64,000 nucleotides of DNA, taken from positions 310,001 to 374,000 of the forward strand of contig CAWCVN010000001.1 in assembly GCA_963799045.1 (NCBI GenBank), given 5' to 3'. Positions 26,062 through 34,210 of this stretch are shown here, piece after piece. The translations under genes were made by a program, and so were the position numbers. Each line of letters opens with the position of its first letter. Within the stretch, counting starts at the first letter, position 1. This stretch comes from DASRSS01 sp963799045. Its GTDB lineage: Bacteria; Actinomycetota; Actinomycetes; Mycobacteriales; Jatrophihabitantaceae. The notes under the pieces were generated by a model, which saw nothing but the letters and a program-made list of their open reading frames with translations, had not been told where the DNA came from and did no database searches.

Positions 26062-26958
26062 ATGGCCGCTTCCGTGGACGAATCGCGCATCCTCCGCTAC
26101 GCCGCGTTCACTGCCGACGGGGCCGGTGGCAATCCCGCCGGAGTCGTGCTCGACGCGCAGGATCTGGACGACGACACCCGCCTGGCGCTCGCCGCGCGTG
26201 TCGGCTACTCCGAGACCGCGTTCGTCGACGCCCCGTTCGCCGAGGGTGCCTACCGCATCCGCTACTTCAGCCCGCAGGCCGAGGTCGATTTCTGCGGGCA
26301 CGCCACGGTCGCCGCGGCCGTCGCGCTCGCCGAGCGGGGCGTGAGCGGGGCGCTCACCCTGGAGCCGAGGCCGGGGTCGATCACCGTCACGACGTCGCGA
26401 TCGCTGTTCGGCGTGACGGCCGCGTTGACCAGCGTGCCGACCCGAACTCGCCCGGCCGAGCCCGCAGAGCTCGCGGCGGCACTGGCGGCTTTCGGCTGGT
26501 CGGCGAGCGAGCTGGACCCGCGCTACCCCACCCACGTCGCCTACGCCGGCAACGATCATCTCGTCCTGACCGTCCGGGACCGGGCGACGCTGGCGGCGAT
26601 GACCTACGACTTCGAGGCCCTCGCCGCGCTGATGGCCGAGCGCGGTTGGACGACCGTGCACGTGGTGTGGGCCGAGTCGGCGACGGTCTTCCACGCGCGC
26701 GACCCGTTCCCGCCGGGCGGGGTCGTCGAGGACCCGGCGACCGGTGCCGCCGCAGCGGCGTTCGGGGGCTACCTGCGCGCGACGGGTCTGGTCTCCCTGC
26801 CCGCGCGCGTGCAGGTGCGGCAGGGCGAGGACATGGGCCGCCCGAGCCTGCTGATCGTGGACATTGCGGCCGGCGACGACCGGGTGCGGGTGACCGGCTC
26901 GGCCGCGCCGATCACCGGCGAGGCCGAGCCGCCGGTCGCGGATCGGCCCGGGAATTGA
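26062..26958 (+). CDS. PhzF family isomerase/epimerase-like protein
   Basis: A 298-residue protein of the PhzF/YddE family, which shares the diaminopimelate-epimerase fold. Family motifs are present: FTADGAGGNPAGVVLDA, GYSETAFV with the catalytic-type Glu, RYFSPQAEVDFCGHATVAAA and the C-terminal DPATGAAAAAFGGYL. PhzF itself isomerises a phenazine precursor, but no other phenazine genes are near, so the substrate is unknown. ATG 26062 follows a GGGGAGGA site. Confidence 0.85.
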   Translation: MAASVDESRILRYAAFTADGAGGNPAGVVLDAQDLDDDTRLALAARVGYSETAFVDAPFAEGAYRIRYFSPQAEVDFCGHATVAAAVALAERGVSGALTLEPRPGSITVTTSRSLFGVTAALTSVPTRTRPAEPAELAAALAAFGWSASELDPRYPTHVAYAGNDHLVLTVRDRATLAAMTYDFEALAALMAERGWTTVHVVWAESATVFHARDPFPPGGVVEDPATGAAAAAFGGYLRATGLVSLPARVQVRQGEDMGRPSLLIVDIAAGDDRVRVTGSAAPITGEAEPPVADRPGN

Positions 26959-26985
26959 CTGGCGCGTCACGCCGATGATGAGCAG

Positions 26986-27978
26986 GTGAGCACGAGCCTG
27001 CACCGCGCGCTGCGGCGCCCGAGTTCGGAGTCGGCCGTCGCCTGGGCGGCACTGCTCGTCGTGTGGACGGTGTGGGGCTCGACGTACCTCGCGATCCGCG
27101 TCGGCGACAAGCACATCCCGCCGGCGACCCTCGCCGGTTCGCGATACCTGATCGCCGGACTGGCGCTCTACCCGGTCGCGGTGCGCCTCGGCGGCGAGCA
27201 GCTGCGCCGCAGCGACCGGCCGGGCCGGTGGCAGTGGTTCGGGTGCGGGGTCATCGGCGTGCTGCTGCTGGCCATGGGCAACGGCGGGGTCACCCTCGCC
27301 GAACGCAGCCTTCCCTCCGGCCTGGCCGCCGTCCTCGTCGCCACCGTGCCGCTGTGGATGGCGATCTTCGACGCGGTGGCGCAGCGCCGCCGACCGACGC
27401 TGCGCCGCGCGCTCGGCCTGGCCTTCGGCCTCGGCGGTGTGGCCGTCCTCGCCGCTGGAGGCGCCGGTACCGCGCGGATCGGCCCGATCGCGATCGTGCT
27501 GGTGGCCGCGCTGTCCTGGGCGCTCGGGTCGGTGCTCGGCAGGCGGTTGCTGCTTCCCCAGCGCGCCCTGCTCGGCGCAGCGATGGAGATGCTCGTCGGC
27601 GGGGTGGTGTTGCTGGTGGTCGCCGCCTGCCGTGGCGAGTTCGGGCAGCTCGACCTGGCCGCGGTGACGGCGACCTCCTGGCTCGCACTGGCCTGGCTGA
27701 TCCTGGCCGGCTCGATCGTGGCGTTCACGGCATACGGCTACGCCCTGAGCCGGCTGCCGGTGACCACTGTGTCCAGCTACGCGTACGTCAACCCGCTGGT
27801 CGCGGTGCTGCTCGGCGTCGTGCTGCTGGGCGAGACGCTCACGCTGCGCGAGGCGATGGGCGGCTTGGTGATCGTCGGCTCGGTGGCTGCGCTGCTGACC
27901 CGCCGACCCGAGCCTGCGGCCGGTACCGAGGAGGAGCTCACGGTGCTGGGTGCGCCGTGCCAGGCGGAGGCGAGCTAG
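26986..27978 (+). CDS. EamA/DMT superfamily exporter
   Basis: A 330-residue membrane protein with ten hydrophobic segments in two EamA halves (first half WTVWGSTYLAIRVG...PATLAGSRYLIAGL; second half SWALGSVLGRRL...SYAYVNPLVAVLLGVVLLGE). The VWGSTYLAI start is typical of the YedA-like group, which exports metabolites. Substrate unknown. GTG 26986 is 27 bases behind the PhzF-like gene, so the two may form one operon. Its 3' end overlaps that of the convergent modBC gene by 41 bases. Confidence 0.88.
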   Translation: MSTSLHRALRRPSSESAVAWAALLVVWTVWGSTYLAIRVGDKHIPPATLAGSRYLIAGLALYPVAVRLGGEQLRRSDRPGRWQWFGCGVIGVLLLAMGNGGVTLAERSLPSGLAAVLVATVPLWMAIFDAVAQRRRPTLRRALGLAFGLGGVAVLAAGGAGTARIGPIAIVLVAALSWALGSVLGRRLLLPQRALLGAAMEMLVGGVVLLVVAACRGEFGQLDLAAVTATSWLALAWLILAGSIVAFTAYGYALSRLPVTTVSSYAYVNPLVAVLLGVVLLGETLTLREAMGGLVIVGSVAALLTRRPEPAAGTEEELTVLGAPCQAEAS

Positions 27979-29800
27979 CGGCGAACGACCCGGCGGACGA
28001 GGCCGGCCAGACGGATATCGCGTCCGGGTCGACCCGCAGCCGGCACTGCTGCCCCTCCGCCAGCGGCACCGCGTCGGTCGTGCGCACCCGCAGCTGCGGG
28101 CCGTCCGGTAGCTGCACGGTCAGGTTGACCGCGGTGCCGACGTCGGCGATGTCCAGCACGTCGGCCACGATGGCGCCGCCGTCGAGGCGGATGTGTTCGG
28201 GCCGTACCGAGAACAGCACCGGGGTGCCCGGCGTCAGGTCGGCCGTCCGGGCCGGCAGTCGGGCCGCGCCGACGGCGAGGACGCCCGGTCCTGCGACGTG
28301 GGCGCGGCACAGGTTGTCGATGCCGAGCAGGCGGGCGACCTCCGGCGAGGCCGGCCGACGGTACACCTCGGCGCGGCTGCCGGCCTGCAGCAGCCGCCCG
28401 CCGTCGATCACCAGGATCTCGTCCGCGAGCAGCGCGGCCTCCTCCGGGTCGTGCGTGACGAGCACCGTGGACAGCCCGGTCTCGTGCTGCAGCCGCCGCA
28501 GTTCGCGGCGCAGCTCTCCGCGCACCGGCGCGTCGAGCGCGGAGAACGGCTCGTCGAGCAGTACCAGCCGTGGCCGGTGCGCCAGCGCCTGCGCGAGGCT
28601 GACCCGCTGCCGTTGGCCCCCGGACAACTCGGTCGGGAGCCGATCTCCGAGCCCGTCCAGCCGCAGCGTGTGCAGCCACCAGGCGGCCAGGGCGGGGTCG
28701 GCCTCGGTGGCGAACAGCAACTGCTGCCACACCGTCCGCGCCGGGAACAGCCCGAGGTGCTGCGGGACGTAGCCCACCCGCCGCGACTCGACCGGAACGG
28801 TGGTGACGTCCTGGCCGCCGTAGCCGACCGTGCCGGCGTGCGGGCCGAGCAGGCCGGCCAGTGCGCGCAGCGTGAGCGACTTGCCGGCGCCGGACGGGCC
28901 GAGGATCGCGATGCGATGGCTGTCCGCGCGGTGCGCCAGCCGCAGCCGGAACTCGCCCAGGCTGACATCGAGGTCGAAATGCACCGGCGTCGGCGCGGAC
29001 GGGCTCGGAGCGGACGGCGCCGGGGGAGCGCTGCGGGTACGCAGCCGGACCGGGCGGCGCAGCTGGGCCAACAGCACGCCGAGCGCGGCGATGGCCAGCG
29101 CGAGTGCGGTGGGTGCCTGGGTGTCCGGGATTCCGGTGCTGGAGAAGTCCAGATACGTCAGCACCGGCAGCGAGTACGGGTGATAGGCGAGCAGCACGGT
29201 GGCGCCGTACTCGCCGAGCGCACGCATCCAGGTCAGCAGCAAACCGGCCCGGATGCCCGGGGCGGCGATGCGCAGGCTCACCCGCCAGAACCGCGACAGC
29301 GGACGGTGCCCCAAGGTGGTGGCCAGTTCCTCGAGCGCCGGGTCTATCGCGGCGAAGGCTGATCTCGCCGCGATGACGAGGAACGGCGAGGCCACGAAGG
29401 TCTGGGCGATGACGATTCCGGCCATCGAGTCGGTCAGCCGTCCGCCGAAGAACCGGCCGATCGCGCTGTAAGGCCCGACGAGGTAGATCAGCACGATGCC
29501 GCTCATGAGCGGCGGAAGTGCCAGGGGCAGCTGCACCAGCACGCCCACCGCGGCGGCCACCGGGCCGCGGGAGCGGGCCAGCCAGCTGGCCAGAGGGATG
29601 CCGAGCGCCGCGACGATCGCTGCCGAGATCGTCGCGCTCTCCAGCGAGACGCCCAGCGCCGGCCACAGGTGCGCCTCGCCGAAGCCGCGGTGATCCGAGC
29701 GGGCGAACCGGACGACGAACGCGACGATCGGGACGAGCAGGTAGAGCGCGAGCAGCGCGCCCAGCCAGGTGAGCGGGCTGCGCCGGGCCCGGTAGCTCAC
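27938..29800 (-). CDS. modBC: Molybdate ABC transporter permease-ATPase fusion (ModBC)
   Basis: A single 620-residue chain joins the ModB permease (about 1-250; six membrane spans, EAA-like loop EELATTLGHRPLSRFWRVSL, GEYGATVLLAYHPYSLP) to the ModC ATPase. ModC shows Walker A GPSGAGKS, Q-loop YVPQHLGLFP, signature LSGGQRQRVSLAQAL, Walker B LVLLDEPFSALD and the His switch VLVTHDPEE, then a TOBE-like oxyanion-binding domain at the C-terminus. Most bacteria encode ModB and ModC separately. GTG 29800 overlaps the modA stop (GTGA), so the transporter is translated as a unit. Molybdate is likelier than tungstate or sulfate, though these are close relatives. Confidence 0.88.
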   Translation of the reverse strand: MSYRARRSPLTWLGALLALYLLVPIVAFVVRFARSDHRGFGEAHLWPALGVSLESATISAAIVAALGIPLASWLARSRGPVAAAVGVLVQLPLALPPLMSGIVLIYLVGPYSAIGRFFGGRLTDSMAGIVIAQTFVASPFLVIAARSAFAAIDPALEELATTLGHRPLSRFWRVSLRIAAPGIRAGLLLTWMRALGEYGATVLLAYHPYSLPVLTYLDFSSTGIPDTQAPTALALAIAALGVLLAQLRRPVRLRTRSAPPAPSAPSPSAPTPVHFDLDVSLGEFRLRLAHRADSHRIAILGPSGAGKSLTLRALAGLLGPHAGTVGYGGQDVTTVPVESRRVGYVPQHLGLFPARTVWQQLLFATEADPALAAWWLHTLRLDGLGDRLPTELSGGQRQRVSLAQALAHRPRLVLLDEPFSALDAPVRGELRRELRRLQHETGLSTVLVTHDPEEAALLADEILVIDGGRLLQAGSRAEVYRRPASPEVARLLGIDNLCRAHVAGPGVLAVGAARLPARTADLTPGTPVLFSVRPEHIRLDGGAIVADVLDIADVGTAVNLTVQLPDGPQLRVRTTDAVPLAEGQQCRLRVDPDAISVWPASSAGSFAASSPPPGTAHPAP

Positions 29801-30675
29801 GAGCCGGCCAGTACCCGGTGCAGAGCGCGCGGCACGCCGCTGCCGGTGACGGCCGGCGGGTTGGCCACTGTGAACCCGTCCGCGGCGAGAACCGCGCGCC
29901 CCTTCGCTCCGAGCAGGTAGTTGACGAATGCCTCGGCCGCCTTCTCGTGCGGGGCGTGGTTGAGGATTGTCACGGTGTAGCTCGCGCTCAGATTGACGCC
30001 GGTGAGCCGGACCGTCGGGATGCCCGCGGCTACCGCCTCGCTGCGGTAGAAGAAGCCCGCGTCCAGCTGCCCGGACTGCAGGCGCCCGACGAGTGTCTCC
30101 TCCGGGAAGACGGCCGATGACGCGGAGGCGAGCGCCGCCAGTGACGGTAGCCCCCGGCTGCGCGCCGTCTCGGTCAGCGCGCGGACGGCGAGCTTGCCCT
30201 TCGGGTCGGTCGCCGGGTCGGTCAGCCCGACGCGCAGGCCGGGCTCGGTGAGCACCTGGTACCACGGCTTGCTGCGCAGCTGTGCGGCGAACGGGCTCTC
30301 GGCGTTGTAGCCGAGCACCAGCGGGGAGGTCGCGTACGTGGCGTACCAGGAGACCCAGTCACCGTTGCTCGCGCCCTGGAGCGTCGCGTCGACGTCGGGG
30401 TTGGCGCTGATGAACACGTCCGCCGCACGGACCTTGCCCTTGATCTGGGTGGCCAATGCGGTAGATCCCGACGAATAGCCGGTGACGTCGTACCCGGTGG
30501 CGGAGCGGAAGCCGGGACCGATCTGCTGCTGCATGAGCGCCACCAGCGACCCGGCGTACAACACGCTCACCGTGGAGTGCTGCCCGCCGGCGGACGAGCT
30601 GCACGAGCTGATCGCGAGCGCACCGGATGCCAACGCCGCCGCCCACACCCGTCGTCGGTCCCGCAGGAGTACCAC
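29797..30675 (-). CDS. modA: Molybdate-binding lipoprotein ModA
   Basis: A 292-residue lipoprotein with signal WAAALASGALAISSC (lipobox ISSC, Cys about 25), the substrate-binding subunit of the ABC importer. VSVLYAGSLVALMQQQIGPG, SSGSTALATQIKG and AADVFISAN are the oxyanion-contacting segments of the ModA/WtpA family; WtpA-type proteins take both tungstate and molybdate. It is the first transporter gene of the operon, has TAGCGT 7 bases before GTG 30675, and stands 10 bases after padR. Twin palindromes lie just upstream of that -10. Confidence 0.87.
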   Translation of the reverse strand: MVLLRDRRRVWAAALASGALAISSCSSSAGGQHSTVSVLYAGSLVALMQQQIGPGFRSATGYDVTGYSSGSTALATQIKGKVRAADVFISANPDVDATLQGASNGDWVSWYATYATSPLVLGYNAESPFAAQLRSKPWYQVLTEPGLRVGLTDPATDPKGKLAVRALTETARSRGLPSLAALASASSAVFPEETLVGRLQSGQLDAGFFYRSEAVAAGIPTVRLTGVNLSASYTVTILNHAPHEKAAEAFVNYLLGAKGRAVLAADGFTVANPPAVTGSGVPRALHRVLAGS

Positions 30676-30682
30676 CGGACCG

Positions 30683-30688
30683 ACGCTA
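30683..30688 (-). promoter_or_regulatory. -10 element TAGCGT of modA
   Basis: Minus strand TAGCGT ends 7 bases before GTG 30675 and overlaps the padR stop codon. The operator palindromes begin 3 bases upstream. Confidence 0.5.
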
Positions 30689-31246
30689 GCAGTGACTAGT
30701 CACATCGTGACTAGTCAGCTGCCGCCCGGGCTGAACGGCGTCGATGAACCGCAGCGCCGCCCGCGCGCTCTCGACCCGCCACGCGAGCAGCACCTGGCCG
30801 AAGCCGTCCTCGTGCGCGTCCTGCCGGGACAGCGCAGTCTCGATTTGCCCGAACACGCGGCGTTGCGCGCTCAGCAGCGAGCGGGGACTGAGGCCGCGCC
30901 GCTCCAGCAGGGCGAGTTTCACCAGCAGCTCCGAGCGGGCCTCGCGGACGTGCTGCACCGGGCGGCGCAGCCAGTCCCGCACCGCTGACGCGCCCTCGGG
31001 CGTGACGGCGTACACCGACCGCTGCGGTCCGCGGGTGCTCTGCTCGGTGGCGTCGACCGCGACCAGATCCTCGTCGGCGAGCGCGGTGATGGCCCGGTAG
31101 ACCACCGGCCGGGGCACGTGCCAGGCGCGGCCGAGCTCACCGTCGGCCGCGGTCAGCGCCGCGACCGCGAAGCCATGTCGAGGCTGCTCGGCGATGAGCG
31201 CGAGCACGATCCACTCCGGCAGCGAGAGCGGGGGTGTGTCGGCCAT
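30686..31246 (-). CDS. PadR family transcriptional regulator
   Basis: A 186-residue PadR-type winged-helix repressor: SLPEWIVLALIAEQPRHGFA, then PRPVVYRAITALADEDLV and the wing TRGPQRSVYAVTPEGASAV, followed by the C-terminal dimerisation helix with the Vir/AphA-like SELLVKLALLERRG segment. ATG 31246 is preferred over GTG 31252 because TAGGCT (31253-31258) lies exactly 6 bases before it. Placement just before modA, with palindromes between them, suggests it controls molybdate uptake; the classical regulator ModE is not seen here. Confidence 0.82.
   Translation of the reverse strand: MADTPPLSLPEWIVLALIAEQPRHGFAVAALTAADGELGRAWHVPRPVVYRAITALADEDLVAVDATEQSTRGPQRSVYAVTPEGASAVRDWLRRPVQHVREARSELLVKLALLERRGLSPRSLLSAQRRVFGQIETALSRQDAHEDGFGQVLLAWRVESARAALRFIDAVQPGRQLTSHDVTSHC
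30692..30718. promoter_or_regulatory. Twin palindromic operator at modA
   Basis: GTGACTAGTCAC (30692-30703) is a perfect 12-base palindrome, and GTGACTAGTCAG (30707-30718) repeats it with one mismatch, centres 15 bases apart. Both lie in the last codons of padR and over the spacer/-35 of the modA promoter, a position suited to repression. Confidence 0.65.
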
Positions 31247-31252
31247 CGGCAC

Positions 31253-31258
31253 AGCCTA
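31253..31258 (-). promoter_or_regulatory. -10 element TAGGCT of a leaderless padR
   Basis: Minus strand TAGGCT is followed by 6 bases and ATG 31246, without a ribosome-binding site. Confidence 0.5.
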
Positions 31259-31520
31259 GTGACGGCGAACGGGCGGGACCCGCGGGCCGGGAAATGGTGC
31301 CACCAGAAGCGGCCGCCGGCTCATGAGTGCCGGTCGCAAGCCGATCTGGTGAGTGCTGTGATCGTCGGGCTTCCCGGGGCGGCACGGCTCGGCGCCGCAA
31401 CTTCGTGGTCGAGCTGCCCGCCCAGCAAGATCAGGCCGGCGTCGAGTTCGTCGACGCCCCGGGGGGCTGGCGGGTGGGGCAGCGCGACCTGTCCACCCGT
31501 CTTTCGAAGGTGTCCGGCCG

Positions 31521-32810
31521 ATGCGCAATCCGGCTCGCCTGTTCGCCGCCGCGTTGATCACTGCGATGGCGGTCATCGCCGCTGTGGCGCTGCTCGTCGA
31601 CCTCTCCGGTCGCCTGGGCGGCGGCAGCCGGCATGACGTTGCCCCGACCGTGCAGCGTGCCGGGGCGGCCCGCAGCGTCGATCGGCTTGCCTCGGCGATC
31701 CCGACCGGGCCCGGCCCCACCGCGACGCCGGACCCAGGCACGCAGGCCAGCCCGGCGGTTGCTACCGACAGCCCGGCGACCAGCACACAGCCCGGCGCGC
31801 CGGCCGCGGCAGGTACCGGCCGCCCCGCTGACACCCGGCCCCGCCCAACGGCGGGTGCCGCGGCTCACGCGAGCACGAACCCGGCGGCCAGCAGCCAGCG
31901 GGCGCACCCGAGCGTGCGGCGGCCGTCGGCTGTGCGCCGCGCGCCCGCCCCCACCGCGGCCGGACCGGGCGCGGTCAGTCGCAGCCACTACCTGCGTCAC
32001 GTGAGCGGTATAGCGGCCATCGACGTGCCGCGCATGCTCGCGTTGGGCGGCTCCGACGGCCTCGCCAACGCCTCCGGGCAGCGGCACGTGGTGCTGCTCG
32101 ACATCGGCGGTCAGCGGGGCGACGGCGTCCAGCTGTCGACGACCCCGCGCTGGGTGTCCTACGACGGCCTGGTGCGCGCCCTGATCGCGTACGTACAGGG
32201 CTACCACGCGACCCAGCGCCGCAACGCCCCGGTGACGATCGCAATCGGCACCAACAACGACCTGCAGACCTCGGCCTGGACCGGGCAGCAGTGGGCGCAA
32301 CGGGTGGTCGAACCGGTGCGCCGCGCCGCCGCCGGCTACAAGAAGATGGTGATCGCCGGGGCCGACGACATCGAGCCCGGCTTCCACGCGAGCGTGCGGC
32401 AGACCCGGTCGTGGGTCGACGGGTTCCTGGCCGCCACCGAGGCGCCGCTGGTGTTCAACGGCTCCGCCGACGGCTGCCCCACCGACGTCGCGAACGGCCG
32501 GTGCGGGCGCCACTGGACCGCCGCCGACCTGGCCTGGGTCGCCGGGGGAGCCGCGAAGCGGATCTCGGCGCTGCCCCAGGTCTACAGCACGGTCATGGCC
32601 CGGCAGTGGGCGATGATCGCGCTGACGGCGGTCGACCGCGGCTACGGGGCGCTGCGCTTCCGCGGCCCCCTCACCGAGAACGCCGCCTGCCGCGGTGTGA
32701 AGTCGTGCCCGACCATGGGCAGCGCGGCGGCCTGGAATGCGCTGTCGTCGAGCCTGCGCGCCGTCGGGACGCGACTTCAGCCGAGCCGCAGCGACCTCGA
32801 CGTGAAGTAG
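31521..32810 (+). CDS. Exported protein of unknown function, 429 residues
   Basis: The N-terminus has a signal anchor (LFAAALITAMAVIAAVALLV). Residues about 50-150 are a Pro/Ala/Thr-rich, probably extended linker. The C-terminal 270 residues are folded: RHVVLLDIGGQRGDGVQLS, APVTIAIGTNNDLQTS, KMVIAGADDIEPGF and ALRFRGPLTENAACRG alternate strand and helix in the way of a TIM barrel, with acidic residues at strand ends as in glycosidases. Four cysteines lie in the last third. I do not recognise a named family. Its neighbours (padR-mod, DUF445) give no functional hint. Confidence 0.6.
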   Translation: MRNPARLFAAALITAMAVIAAVALLVDLSGRLGGGSRHDVAPTVQRAGAARSVDRLASAIPTGPGPTATPDPGTQASPAVATDSPATSTQPGAPAAAGTGRPADTRPRPTAGAAAHASTNPAASSQRAHPSVRRPSAVRRAPAPTAAGPGAVSRSHYLRHVSGIAAIDVPRMLALGGSDGLANASGQRHVVLLDIGGQRGDGVQLSTTPRWVSYDGLVRALIAYVQGYHATQRRNAPVTIAIGTNNDLQTSAWTGQQWAQRVVEPVRRAAAGYKKMVIAGADDIEPGFHASVRQTRSWVDGFLAATEAPLVFNGSADGCPTDVANGRCGRHWTAADLAWVAGGAAKRISALPQVYSTVMARQWAMIALTAVDRGYGALRFRGPLTENAACRGVKSCPTMGSAAAWNALSSSLRAVGTRLQPSRSDLDVK

Positions 32811-32934
32811 CCCGCCCCGAGTCGCTCTGGGGCGGCCGCGCGTGCCGGTATGTGACATTCTGAGCCGGCGAGCGGCACGGCGTCGTCGGTGGCCGGCCTC
32901 ACCGGCTGGTACCAGGCGTCAGAGGGGGCGGTAG

Positions 32935-34209
32935 ATGAACCAGAAGATGCTGACGGACCTGATCAGCATCCCCTTGTTCACCGGCGTCATCGGTTACATC
33001 ACCAACTGGACCGGCGTGCTGATGCTGTTCCGTCCCATCCGCTTCCACGGGCTGCGGCTGCCCGGCCTGCGGTTGCTGTTCCCCCTCCTGCCGCGCCGGG
33101 TCCGGGTGTTGCCGTTGATCAGCTACACCGGTGCGGTCGGCTGGCAGGGCATCGTCCCGTCCCGCGCGGACAAGATGGCCAGCATCGCCGTCGACAAGGG
33201 GCTGGGCAAGCTGGGCAGCATCGCCGACTTCTACCGCGAGCTGGAGCCCGACCGGATCGCCGAACACCTCGCAGTCGTCGCTCAGGCGCAGATCCGCGAC
33301 ATCGTCGAGAACATCATGGAGCAGGAGAACCCGCAGCTGTGGCACGATCTGCCTCCCGTGGTGAAGGAGGCGGTGCACGCCCGCGTCCGCCAGCAGCTAC
33401 CGGACCTCGTGCACGAGATCACGCGGCGGATCGGCGAGAACGTCGACCAGCTCATCGACGCCAAGCTGATGGTGATCCGGTACTTCGTCGGGCATCCGGA
33501 GCTGCTGAACGAGCTGTTCCTGACCATGGGCAAGAAGGAACTGCGGTTCATGCAGAACTTCGGTTTCTACTTCGGAGTGCCGATGGGCTTCGTGCTCTTC
33601 GGCATCCTCCAGGTGTTCCCGCACTGGTACGTGCTGCCGATCGGCGGAGTGATCATCGGCTGGGTGGTCAACTACCTCGGCATCGAGATGATCTTTGAGC
33701 CGATCCGTCCCGCCAGGTGGTGCCCATGGAGCCAGGGCCTGCTGATCAAGCGGCAGCCGGAGGTCACCGAGCTGTACGCGCGCATGGTCGCGGACAAGGT
33801 GATCACGCTGCAGAACGTGGGCGAAGAGCTGCTCACCGGACCGCGCAGCGACCGCACTTTGCAGATGCTGGAGGACACCCTGCGCCCGGCCGTCGACCGC
33901 GCGGTCGGGCCGGCCCGCGCCGCCGTGCGGGTGGCGATCGGCACCAAGGAGTACAACCAGATCCGCAACTCGGTTGCGAGCGAGGCGACGCAGTTGGCGC
34001 CGATCGCATTCGGCGACGCCGCATTCAACAAGCGTCAGTCCGGAAAGATCTATACCTTCATCGTGAAACAGATGTCGGCGATGGGCCCGGAGGACTTCGT
34101 CGAGATGCTCCGTTCGGCCATCAAACAGGACGAGTGGCTGCTGTTCGTCCACGGTGGCGCGCTGGGGCTGCTCGCGGGCTTCCTCCACCTGGGGATATTC
34201 GGAGTCTGA
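32935..34209 (+). CDS. DUF445 family membrane protein
   Basis: A 424-residue protein with hydrophobic segments at both ends (IPLFTGVIGYITNWTGVLMLF at the start, FLHLGIFGV at the end) and in the middle (VPMGFVLFGILQVF...YVLPIGGVIIGWVVNYLGI). GYITNWxGV and the internal WVVNYLGIEMIFEPIRP are hallmarks of DUF445 (YheB-like). The family has no assigned biochemical role. A GAGGGGG site precedes ATG 32935. The Abi-alpha gene begins 1 base after its stop. Confidence 0.88.
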   Translation: MNQKMLTDLISIPLFTGVIGYITNWTGVLMLFRPIRFHGLRLPGLRLLFPLLPRRVRVLPLISYTGAVGWQGIVPSRADKMASIAVDKGLGKLGSIADFYRELEPDRIAEHLAVVAQAQIRDIVENIMEQENPQLWHDLPPVVKEAVHARVRQQLPDLVHEITRRIGENVDQLIDAKLMVIRYFVGHPELLNELFLTMGKKELRFMQNFGFYFGVPMGFVLFGILQVFPHWYVLPIGGVIIGWVVNYLGIEMIFEPIRPARWCPWSQGLLIKRQPEVTELYARMVADKVITLQNVGEELLTGPRSDRTLQMLEDTLRPAVDRAVGPARAAVRVAIGTKEYNQIRNSVASEATQLAPIAFGDAAFNKRQSGKIYTFIVKQMSAMGPEDFVEMLRSAIKQDEWLLFVHGGALGLLAGFLHLGIFGV

Positions 34210-34210
34210 G

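Noticed and set aside
29801..30265. N-terminal extension of modBC
   Set aside because: It lies in the modA coding region in another frame; GTG 29800 overlaps the modA stop.
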